NCBI RefSeq assembly: GCF_000003195.3
Contig: NC_012873.2
Span: forward strand, 13,415,894 to 13,479,893
Source: Sorghum bicolor
Taxonomy: Eukaryota; Streptophyta; Magnoliopsida; Poales; Poaceae
Direction: 5' to 3'
Length of the DNA stretch: 64,000 nucleotides
Part shown: positions 1 through 10,500 of the stretch, one piece after another
How the letters are laid out: each line of letters starts with the position of its first letter
Numbering within the stretch: position 1 is the stretch's first letter
Made by a program: the position numbers and the translations under genes
The notes under the pieces: model-generated
The model's database searches: none
What the model was told of the DNA's origin: nothing
The model's input: only the letters and a program-made list of their open reading frames with translations

Positions 1-1660
1 ATGCATGGTGGCGGGGCCAAACGGCCTAGATTTGAAAATTTTTTAAGAAGCGGTCTAAATTTGAAATTTGTTTTAAAAATGGACTAAAAATAAAAAAAAA
101 TTCTCAATAGGCCACTGCGGGTGAAGTGGGAGGGTGGAGATGAGAGCGCCGCCATCAGTGAAGTCGGAGTCGGGAGGAATCACCGTCTCTAGATGCGGCT
201 GGCCTTTCGACCGGATTCCGCTGCTGGTGTGCCGCAAGGCCGCCTCCACCGGTGTGGCATGGGGCCGCTGCCACCGATAGTGTGGGCCCCGATGCCGCCG
301 ATGGATTGAGGGTGAGCACGATGAGCACCATGGGGAAGCCGCCGCCGCCGCCGCCGGCAGCACCTGTGCTTGCGGCCAAAAGAGGGTCGAATTTTCTTTT
401 TTAAAGAATCACATGGTCAAATTTTCTTAAGATATATACAGTCCATTAACAGGCCGGGAAGCTTTTCTCAACCCGTTAACCAGTCTACCACTACGGTCAA
501 ACATGAGGAGAGGTTTGACGGGCGTATGGATGCGTGATTAGATGTAGGGAGTAACTACTCCTAGGGAGTAGAAAAAATTTACCCTATATATATATATATA
601 GGCACAGGACATGGCCACCCGAAGCGGCCCGAGCACAGGCCGCAAGTAGGTGAGGGCGCAAGCACTGGCCATGGAGGACCCAAGCCGCCAAGGACAATAG
701 CACGAACACGGCCTCAATGCTGTCGTGCAAGAGCATAAGCATTCATCAGGAACTCGCCCCCAGAGCACATGAATGACGATCCCTAGTAGCACCACCAGGG
801 CCCAGTAGGATTCATACGACTCCAACAAGGAGGAGGTAGCACGCTAGCAACCTCAGGAAGCACCCCTGCGTGGAGGAGGCCACCTAGGAGCCATGCCCAA
901 CCCAGTGCCTCGCGGGGATCCACGAGGCCTGCCACGTAGGACGCCGCCGTGCTGACCAACGCTACACCTGTAGTAAATGAAAGGCTACCACTGTTGTACC
1001 ACACTCTAGATTTGGGGAGAAAGGTGGGAGATCTGGGCCTAGATCCCCCGAAAGTCACTAGATACCCACTCAACCAAAGATGTAGGGAAGAGGAGTGGTG
1101 GTAGAAGAAGTGGAAGGTAGAAAGGAGAGGCACTATGGATGACACCTAGTTGAGCACTACCACTTGCTTGATAGTGGCACTGGAGGTTGGAGGGGTGGCC
1201 GGATATATAGGAGAGTTTGTGGCAGCACTGGAATCTTTTGTGTGCGTCTCTTACGTCACATGTCGAGGTCATGGTTGTTCCCAAAATGTATGCTGAGAAA
1301 GAAATACATAATGCTACAAACAATTGAAGGTTGTTGTAGACCATATTTATACTTTAAACGATCTCAAAATGATTAACATGGATCTTCTCGACCTTGCTCC
1401 ACCAACCGCTTCATCACTTTTCGAACCAAACACCTAGAACTGAAACAACTTCACCCAAAAAAACTCCTTAATTCACGTTGACCAGGGCCAAAGATGGATG
1501 GTGAAGCTGAAAAAAAACAACTTCGTTCACCCACCGGCTTCGTTGTGGTCCCGTGGATCTAGCACACGACTGTGGATTAGTTTATTGAGTTACATGCATC
1601 GACCAATTCAACCTAAAAGCTTTATTGGTAAGATGGGCAATTCACTTTATATTCTAATGT
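1..1660. other. Unassigned repeat-like sequence
   Basis: I recognise no gene here. The stretch 120-360 is GC-rich with CCG triplet runs and gives short open frames in several phases that overlap each other; none has a recognisable domain. Around 551-602 there is a GTAACTAC motif running into a (TA)n tract, which recurs at 1926 and 2304. Positions 1310-1370 weakly resemble 6870-6945 (both contain an ACAATTGAAGG core), suggesting a shared dispersed repeat. Most likely decayed transposon sequence. Confidence 0.5.
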
Positions 1661-3550
1661 TGGCATTTCTTAGCATCACTTAAAAGCTGGGTTGTTATCG
1701 CCAGCATGATGCTAAAAATACTCTATTGGTACTAATGCAAATTCCTTCTTGATATCCACAAGCGCACAAATATAATACCATTGTAGCACTTCACTAGAAG
1801 TAAACCAGATACCGTTATTTATATTTTTACCCATGGAAAAGGATGGCTAAGGAAATGATCATCACTTACATGTGACAATGGAGAGGCAAACCATGTCTTA
1901 TCTATCTTTCTCATAAGGGTATATAGTAACTACTACTGGGAGTAAAAAGGAATTATATATATATATATATACGTGTTTTTTCTACACGCGCGTGTAGTTA
2001 CTCTCATGTCTATATCTCTAGATTTAAGGTGTATATGATCGAACGAAATGTATATAGAGGAAATATATGATCATACTAGAACATATAGGGTGATATGTAT
2101 GTTAAGTATCCATGCATACATAGAGTATATGGTTATACTTATTGTATATAATATAGCATTTTAGTAATATATTAAAAATATGAATTCCTTTGAAAAATTT
2201 TCGCGTGATAAGATCTAGAGTATCTTAAGTATGAGTATATAAACATACTTAAACTGATAAACAAGTATGAACACATACACAATGTGGTTTATTAAAGATG
2301 AGAGTAACTACATGACATGTAGAATGGAATTTTCCTATATATATATATATAATGAATAAATGATAAACCACATGTAATAATAGATAAACATCTCGTCAAA
2401 GTACTCTAGTCTATAGCACTAGCATCAATTAGGTAGAACTAAAGGATAAATCCAATGTTATTCTAACTGTAAGTCAAAGCATACTATGATTAGTGCAATT
2501 ACACTTGGAAACATGGCAAGACAGATTTATATGTACGCATAGGGACATTGCTAATTAAGAAAGATCAAGAATAGAGCAATCCTTTCTTCGTAATCAGGTC
2601 CTACAGGATCTACATTAGTGTCACATCTGTGATCTACCACAAGGCCTAGAATAAACACAGACGAACCTAGTATAGACACCACGCCTACACAATGTCGACC
2701 ACTCACCCATGAGTTCAATGAGCGAGCGCTATATGATCGTATGTTTGAATATAAAACTAATCCAACTATACCAAGCATATAATCAAAGTACACTAAGAAC
2801 ATTATAATTAATCACATAAGCAAATAGAGTAAAGTCGATCATATCCAATAGAATAGAATAGAATAGAATAAAGTCATATTCATTGTAGCTAGATGAATAA
2901 TATGAGTAATACAGAAAGAACTCAAAATAGAAGACGTCACAAGGATTTACTGAGCAAACTCTCTTGGTAGATCTAGAAACCAAGCTGATGCTTGCCTCCT
3001 CTAATTCTAAACCTATGTAGCTAGGCTTCTAAACTATATGGATCTCTAGATGAGATTAGATCTTTCTAGCTTTGGTGGCTTGATCAAATGACTTGATGAC
3101 TTTAGATGTTGTGAAATCCTTGAGCCAGGGCCTGATTATATATCCCCATAGAATGAACCGTGTCCTTTGGATCAAACCGCCTTTTGCTAATGGCTGAGAT
3201 GATAGATCAAAGACGGTTTAGCACCGACATAGAAGCTGAGGCCGACAGGTGGACCCACACCAGGGCGGGCGCCTTGGGGTGAGGGCGGCCACCTTGCCCC
3301 TATGGCAGGTGGGCCCCACCTATGGTCTAGTGCCTTCTAGTTATATGTAGCCTCTTTATCTCTATGTAAACCTGACATGTTGGTCTTCCTTGGCTCTTTT
3401 CATATAGAACCCTACAAAAATAGATATTTACCAAAACTCATGGAATTCTATCAATGTACACCTTGTATCTATGTGGTGATTGCTTTTAAGTCCTTTCTCA
3501 TGTTTCGTTGATGGTTTAAAATTAGAGTTATCTACTATCAACATCCAACA
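1661..3550 (-). mobile_element. Diverged Athila-type LTR (with nested MITE)
   Basis: The left edge, TGGCATTTCTTAGCATC at 1661, parallels the edge of the LTR at 48798 (TGGGTATTCTTAACATC). The following blocks also match that LTR: AAGCGCACA with GTAGCA near 1760-1790, ATACCGTTATTTATATTTTTACC near 1810-1832, the 'location'-like middle, and CCAAAACTCATGGAATTCTATC near 3432-3454. The right edge is ACATCCAACA, giving TG...CA ends. To the right, CCCCCAAAAAC reads on the minus strand as a polypurine tract, as expected next to the 3' LTR of a minus-strand element. No coding domain of that element is recognisable beyond it. I found no target duplication, so it may be a truncated element rather than a clean solo LTR. 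Confidence 0.6.
1972..2335. mobile_element. MITE-like element in a TA-repeat target
   Basis: An inverted repeat with 15 identical bases (TGTAGTTACTCTCAT at 1993-2007, reverse complement at 2298-2312) extends imperfectly outward to about 30 bp each side. Both ends abut (TA)n tracts, so the target duplication cannot be separated from the repeat. There is no coding capacity. The element lies inside the diverged LTR 1661-3550. The superfamily is not assigned. Confidence 0.5.
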
Positions 3551-3972
3551 TGTTTTGCCCCCAAAAACAACATAGGGAGACATTATTGGGGCAGCACTGC
3601 TTGGGTAGTAAGCAACCCTGAGGTCTGGGGACAATGGCACTTGGGCATTGAAGGTGACACTAGGGGCAGTGGACATAGGCAGAGGAGAGGTGTAAGGGGG
3701 TGGCAATGGAGATGAGCGGGTTTGGCGGTGGTGGAGGAGGTGATGCGTGAGGACAGGAAGGGGCGGGATGTGTTGCTAGATGTGTGCTAGTAGCATTCGT
3801 AGAGGGTGAAAATGTTATATTGGTTTCTTTAGGATTTTCTGCATGGAGTGCTGTGCATGACCCCCTTTTTTTGCCATGACTGCAATCTACAGGAAATTTT
3901 CTATAGGGCATGAAGTAATATTCTTTTTGTGCCATAGGTCAAGGATGGGTCATGTCTGTTCTTTCGCCATAA
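3551..3972. other. Unassigned sequence after the LTR
   Basis: It begins with a pyrimidine tract that would be the polypurine tract of the neighbouring minus-strand element. The remainder (GGGGCAGCACTG..., GGTGGTGGAGG) has only short overlapping open frames with no recognisable domain. Confidence 0.4.
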
Positions 3973-4215
3973 GAGCAAGTATTATAGTGGGCTGTAAGCT
4001 GGCTAAATACTGAGGTGGAGGACAGAAGGGAGGAGAGAGAGAGGAGAAGCAGGCTGTAAGCTTACAGCCAGCTTAGGCACAGGAACCAAAAACCTTGTGA
4101 GAGAGATAAGTGGGCCATGTATTAATAGTGAATAGCTAACTATTGTATGGGTAGGCTGGGAGAAGACTGCAAGAAACCTTACAGGCAGCAGTGGGCTGTA
4201 TTATTAAACTTGCTC
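3973..4215. mobile_element. Tourist-like MITE (TAA target duplication)
   Basis: The terminal inverted repeat GAGCAAGT...ACTTGCTC encloses 243 bp, flanked on both sides by TAA (3970-3972 and 4216-4218). A 3-bp TAA duplication and this size fit PIF/Harbinger-derived Tourist MITEs. The inner sequence GTGGGCTGTAAGCTGG is mirrored near the right end (AGTGGGCTGTATTATTAAACTTGCTC read inverted). Non-coding. It lies about 770 bp upstream of the expansin start codon. Confidence 0.75.
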
Positions 4216-4796
4216 TAAGATAGCATTGCTATCGATTTTTGGCGGTCGTCAAGAGTTGTCGACCTACACATAAGTTTTTGGCAATCTACGCTGCATGAGT
4301 CTAGATTTTTTTTGTTCCTTTTTTAAATCTCCTTGAGATGGAGATGCTCGAAGAACGTGTCATTAATAAATGTCACTTACACGCAGATGGGCGCAGCCAA
4401 TATATAGCAGATGTTTCGTTCAAGTCCAGGTGCAGATCATCACTCGTAGGTACGTGCCTCTGACGAAACAAACGACCGACGATCGACATCCTTTCTTAGA
4501 CAAGGGGATTATACTAGTTGATTATACTAGCAAGTATTATATACATATATGATCATATATAACGCCCATCTGTGGCAGCGGCGTACTTGCGTCTCTCTTG
4601 TGGATTGCACCTTAAGCCATGCATATGCTGGGGCTGCACATAGCCATAGATATGTGCACGCTAACTAGTGGATTACCAGGCTTGCTTCGTTCGACGCACT
4701 TACCAATTCCCAAGCTGACCTCGCGCCGCCTTGCAATCAACCGTAATCACGAAGGCCTCAACCGTCATTACGAAGGCTAGTGGTGGCTGTTGTGTG

Positions 4797-4808
4797 TGTA
4801 TATATACA
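4797..4808 (+). promoter_or_regulatory. Probable TATA box of the expansin gene
   Basis: GTGTATATATACACG lies about 180 bp before the chosen ATG at 4983, in an otherwise mixed-sequence upstream region. The position fits a plant TATA box with a leader of roughly 150 bases. A second TATATA run at 4859-4868 lies within the probable leader. Confidence 0.45.
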
Positions 4809-4982
4809 CGACCAATCATCGATTCATCACAACAAAATCCATCCATACCCATACTTACATATATATACACACACACACCAACAATTTATTCAGGCAACAC
4901 GATCTCCACTTTCTGAGCTACATATATACAGTAGTACTCCAGATTCTTCTCGATCGTACGGTTCATAGAGGTGGTATCTATT

Positions 4983-6018
4983 ATGGCTCAAGCTCGAGTC
5001 TTCACGCTCTTGGTGCTCGCAGCTGCCGGTTGGGTGTCGGCCATGGCAGCTAATGCTCCGGCACCAACCGGGTGGCTGAAGGCACATGCCACCTTCTACG
5101 GAGGCGCTGATGCCTCCGACACCATGGGTAAGCTAGCTAGCCGCTCAAGAACCTGCATTGTATAGCTTTCCTATGCCACGAAAATGATGCACGCACTGTG
5201 CCGACCGATATCACACATATGTCGTCGTCTAATCTGTTCTAAGAATATATATGTGTGTGTATGCATGGTGGCAGGCGGCGCGTGCGGGTACGGCAACCTC
5301 TTCTCACAGGGCTACGGCACGCGGACGGCGGCGCTGAGCACGGTGCTCTTCAACGACGGCGCCTCATGCGGGCAGTGCTACAAGATCGCGTGTGACCGCA
5401 AGAGAGCCGACCCCATGTTCTGTAAACCTGGTGTCACGGTGACCATCACGGCCACCAACTTCTGCCCGCCTAACATGGCGCTGCCTGAGGGCGGCTGGTG
5501 CAATCAGCAGCGCCCGCACTTTGACATGGCGCAGCCGGCGTTTGAGAAAATCGGCGTCTACAGCGGCGGCATCATCCCCGTCATGTACAAGAGGTCTCTT
5601 TAATTTAATTTCCAACATGTTCCTAGTCCGCCTCGACCTATCATCATAAAAAAAAAGACAAACAAATTGGGATGCAATATCTTACGATGACTTTCTTGCT
5701 TGTAGAGTTCCTTGCGTGAAGCGAGGTGGAGTCAGGTTCACAATCAATGGGCATGACTACTTCAATCTTGTGCTTGTGACCAATGTTGCGGCTGCCGGCT
5801 CCATCAAGTCCATGGATGTCAAGAGCTCGAATTCGACCGAATGGACCCCAATGGCACGAAACTGGGGCGCAAACTGGCACTCTCTGGCCTATCTCACAGG
5901 GCAACTGCTCTCGTTCAGAGTCACCGACACGGATGGACAAACTATTGAATTCACAAACGTGGTGCCACAGGGATGGAAGTTTGGCCAAACATTTGCATCC
6001 AAGTTGCAGTTCAAGTGA
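4983..6018 (+). CDS. EXPA: Alpha-expansin, three exons
   Basis: Exons 4983-5127, 5275-5593 and 5706-6018, with GT-AG introns, give a 258-residue secreted cell-wall loosening protein. Alpha-expansins act non-enzymatically on cellulose-xyloglucan contacts at acid pH. Residues 1-23 or so form a signal peptide ([20 protein letters not shown]). The GH45-like domain contains AHATFYGG (about 35-41), GACGYGNL (49-56), conserved cysteines (CGQC at 80-83, NFCPP at 110-114, GGWC at 121-124) and the HFD motif at 130-132. The C-terminal cellulose-binding-like domain starts near RVPCVKRGG (155-163) and keeps several tryptophans (201, 208, 212, 245). The length matches the usual 240-260 residues, and the GGWC-to-HFD spacing is alpha rather than beta type. 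The ATG at 4983 is chosen because it starts the signal peptide. No disrupting mutation was seen, so it is likely functional. Confidence 0.93.
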
Positions 6019-6533
6019 CGATGAGAGCTCCATCATCCAGGATTATTTCCGGTGACTCGTCACTAGTCACAGGAGTATGATTCAAAAAAGTTGCTGGTCA
6101 AAATGCATGAATAATGGAGTTGCTTGTGCTAGCTGTACGCTATATATGTGCATGACTTGTATATACCGCCTATTCATCAGAGCGACGGCTATATATGACT
6201 TGTACCTCTCACTCTTTTTATTTATATTGTAATAATAATAGTCATGTCTAAATTCAATTTATATGGTGTATATAAATATGTTCTTAATTTTATATCTTCA
6301 ACAAGTCTGCTGCAATGACGGGATTTTGTTGGCATATACTTGGGGCATGTTTGTTTCATCTTAATTATAATCCCAGTTTTCACCGCACGAGACACATCCA
6401 CATCAAAAATGAACTAAGGACTCGCGTTTCCCATGCCGCGTGCAGGAGGTACTGATGCTGCATTGCACGGCCTCCCCGCCACGGTGGCAAACACGCCGCC
6501 ATGGTGGCAAACACGCCCTTATATAAGCAACTA
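6019..6533 (+). other. Expansin 3' region
   Basis: AT-rich sequence after the stop codon, with AATAAT-type motifs near 6110 and 6229-6240 that could serve as plant poly(A) near-upstream elements. From about 6340 the sequence becomes GC-richer with no recognised feature. Confidence 0.4.
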
Positions 6534-6790
6534 CTCCCTCCATTCCTAATTATAAGTCATTCCAAAAATATTGGAGAGTCAAAGCATCTTAAGTTTGACC
6601 AAAATTATAGAAAAATTTACAAAGTTTTGTGACATCAAATAGATATACTATGAAAATATAATTAATGAAGAACCTAATAATACTTAGTTGATATCATAAA
6701 TATTATTATTCTACCATATAAATTTGGTCAAACTTGAAATACTTTGACTCTCCAAGATTCTTGGAGAGTCTTACAATTTGGGATGGAGGA
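6534..6790. mobile_element. Stowaway-like MITE
   Basis: It starts CTCCCTCCATTCCTAATTATAAGTC after a TA and ends with the inverted copy ...ACAATTTGGGATGGAGG. The inner arms AGTCAAAGCATCTTAAGTTTGACC and GGTCAAACTTGAAATACTTTGACT pair as well, so the whole 257 bp can fold into a long hairpin. The terminus is the classical grass Stowaway (Tc1/mariner-derived) signature. It sits between the two host genes. Confidence 0.85.
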
Positions 6791-7581
6791 ATAACTGTTT
6801 ATGTAAGCCTCAAGGGATCCTGCATACGGCATTCTAAAAAATTATGCTAAGGGATAATGGATCATGTTACGAACAAGAACAATTGAAGGTCGCCGTAGAC
6901 TGTAGTGACATTAAATTACACCTTAAACGGTCACATAAAGCTGTCAATGCATGAGATATCGATGTTAAATGCTCAATTTATTATTAGGTCCTATATTTTC
7001 TGAGTTCTAACAGATAGCCAATATCAAACAATTGCTGCCACAAATTTCATGCAAATCACAGATACCAAACAATTGATGTTCACCCGGCCACTTCTGAACA
7101 GTCCTGCTGCATGCAACTGACTCCGTTTGTACCATTATAAGTTGTAGTAAAATTGAAGGAATGGAAACTGCTGGAGGCCTTTTAGACCATCACGTACTAG
7201 TACAACCTTTTTGGGATTCAGATCAAGTTTGAACCAGACTGCAAAAGGAGGCAAAAAAAAAAGGCAAAAAAAAAAGAGAGAGGATCGCTCCCACTCAAAC
7301 TGGCCTCACAAGACTCTTGGGACACGCATGAACCAATGGGTTAAAAAATTCTTCCACGGCAAAACTTGACAATTCTTGACATAGGTCAACTCCACTTCAA
7401 CTGCTAAGTTACATTTCTGAAGAAGCTGAGACTGCCATACAAGCAATCGCGTTCAGGTGACATGTGTCCACAAACAGATTTTGCTTTCCACCCAGGAGAA
7501 CTGTACAATCTGTCAGAACCTACTCCTGTACTTACACAAACAAGGACTCTGGAACACGAAATTACAAAATGTAAAGTCATC
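6791..7581. other. Intergenic sequence / 3' flank of LIKE-COV gene
   Basis: No coding feature was seen. It contains A-rich runs (7252-7275). The last few hundred bases before 7581 are probably the 3' UTR of the minus-strand LIKE-COV gene, because its stop codon is at 7582-7584. Confidence 0.4.
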
Positions 7582-10500
7582 TCAGCTTCGAGTGGATCTG
7601 ATCCTGTTCAACTGGTTTGGCTCAGTTTCCAGAATCGATAATACTTGAGGCATCGTCGTGCCCACAGAGACAACAATTTCTGCAATAGGATGATGTTTAA
7701 TATCAAAGCAATTCAAAGCATACTTATCTGAATATATAAATAAGACGGAAAAAAAAGGAAAAGAACTGTAATGTGCATACCAATGCCTTCGCGAACAGAC
7801 ATGTTCGGCCTAATCACGTCACTTGAGCTGACCAGAAATATGTCCCCAATATAGAGATGGTTGGTTGGAACATAAACACAGTACATCTTTTCTTCACTAG
7901 AATAACCCTGAGTTCAAAAAGTGTAATACATCAGCAATAGTTTTTACACGAACTTACAGTCCAGATGAATGCAGTTAATTATGCAAACTTTTATCTCAGC
8001 TGTGCATAAAAAAGGGAATATCCATATACAATATTACATCCACATTAAACTAGGTAACACAGTTTCAGGAACCAAACGCATGAATTGAATCTACATGTTT
8101 GGCTCAGAGATTCTTTTTACTTAGGACACTGAATGTTTTCAACTTACAAAGCATATGACAATAGCACAAACTCCTGTTATCTCTAGATATGTTCCTAGGA
8201 AAAATCTGTTGTTCCACATTTGGACAACACATTAAGTACAATTAACAAATCAAGATGAATTTTCAGATAGCCTGTATCCAATAGCTCACACCAACACCCA
8301 AAGTTCCCAAACAAATATTAATTTCTGACTTTCTCAGTCTTTGTTAATTATAATAGTGACTGGTTCAGCAGATTCATAAATTGCTTAACTTGTTTAACAG
8401 GCATAACCTAAAATGTGGGGGAAAAAACCTGCAGGGAGCAGGAACTTCTATATGTATGAAAATAATCATGATATTATGATAATGGTTAATTGACCAGATC
8501 AAATAGTAAAAGCATACAAACCTGAAGTAGAACTTCCGAAGTGATAAATCCAAATGCATATTCGCCAATTCTTGGGTGCCTAATGATGACCACTTCCTTG
8601 AATGCATGCTTGTTTTGATCTGCATGAAACTGTGATTTGCTTAGAAACATTTGAATTATGATTTTTAGAATCATAAAATGGCAATGTATCTAACCAGGTG
8701 AAATGGCAGCACTGATTTGCTTAGATGCATCATAAATATGGCGAACAAATGGCATTCGTTTTATGAACCACTCTCCGAGACCAAGGATAGATGCCCCCAG
8801 CCAAGATGACATGAATACACCAACCACGAAAATGAAAGATATCGATGTTACAAAACCAAGCCCTGCAAGAAGGTAAAAAAAAAGGCATTAAATTTAAAAA
8901 TTTAGTGAAAAAACAAAGATGATTCTAAAGATTTCCATATAAAGCTACTCAACGTAGAAAGAACATCAAAGAAGAGAGGATTCCATGAACATGCTAAAAG
9001 AGAGTTAGTTTGCTTAGTATACAATGGAACTGGGCTTTGAATTTGGGAAAACAGGGCACTGATAGTAAACCAAGAGGATGGAGTTTAGGAACCAAGTTGA
9101 AGGAAAAGCTTGAACCCATCACTAGATTAAAAACAGTCATTCCAATGTCTCGCATGCACTTGCACAGTGCAGAAAACTATGGGCAGCAGGACAAGGTAGG
9201 CTCATGGTCATTGAGAGATATAAGCATTAACGATTTCATGAACTGACATAGCAAAACAAACAGCTAAATAGACCATGCGGTGTTTCCAAAGTCTATTTGT
9301 TATTGCATTTTACAGATACATGGAAATGCACTTAGATGGCTAGGTCTCAAGGTTGCCCAACATGTCAATGATAATGCAGCAGTTTGGATCCTCTGGTAAA
9401 GCTTGCCTCGTCTTGCCCAGCGAGGATTTGCAGCTAGATATGTGTTTGGACTGCTGGCAAGCACACCTTGTAGGCTGCAGAGGCAAGCTTGCTGCTGTGA
9501 GGGAGCCAATTCTGCTCTCCTATCTTGGCAAGGCAAAGCTCGCCTGGCAATCAAACACCCCAATAGGTGCACACATCACTCTTACACTATGAATTAAGAT
9601 TCTGCAGCAAGTCTCATGACCATTATAAAATAGACAAAGGTAATAGTAATCTAGACTGAAGCAATACTTTGCTAATAGTGAGCTACATAAATAAACATTA
9701 TTAGTTTTCAATAAAAATTGCATCTCACCATATGTACAAGTCAGAGTTCTGGTAAGTATTCTAGAAAGTAAATTGCAGCAACAATCACTCTGCATCTCAT
9801 ACATACCAAATATTTTGATTCCCAAGTGAGCATATATTGGGGAGAAAAAGCCATCCACAAAACGAAAGAACCACCATGTCACATAGAATGTAACTGCAAT
9901 TGGGAAGAGGATGACACTGCAAGAGAATTAGGGAAACCACATCAGTTGAGTGATCAAGAAATAACCTGAAAAGAATGTACCTTGCACTAATCTCTACTTA
10001 AGCACACAACAGTACAATAGCTTGTGAATATGCCAAACTATAGTGAAGATAATATGATCAGAACATTGGTCCATCTCAAATTTCATTGTATGCTGATCCT
10101 TCCCTGACACAAATAGAGAAATCATGCAAACATGGCTGACCCGATCTAGATAAACAGAAGCCTTGCCCAAACAAACCAAAAAAAAAAACTCAGTATAGTG
10201 TACTATTCTAGCCCATGGGTTTAATGCTAAATCAATTTTATAGTACCACTTTTTAACATTACAAATAGTACATATTTTGCTTAAATCATGTTGACAAAGC
10301 ATATGTCAGGCCAAAACAAATAAAGTAGACAGAAAACTCAAAAAAATGCTTCTTTCCTAAATATTCATTTGCATAGCCAACTTATGATGAAATGCATTCA
10401 TGTTAAGTTTATGCTATGACATCATTAATAACAAGATAGATAATGATGAAACCGAAAAAGAAAAGTAGAAAGTGGAATTGAAACGTTATTGTGAGAGATA

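Noticed and set aside
73..379. Two overlapping minus-strand open frames of 74-96 codons
   Set aside because: They arise from a GC-rich CCG-repeat stretch, overlap each other in different frames, and show no domain or codon pattern.
9300..9600. Open frames on both strands in intron 3 of the LIKE-COV gene
   Set aside because: They lie inside an intron flanked by good LIKE-COV exons, overlap on both strands, and have no recognisable motif.
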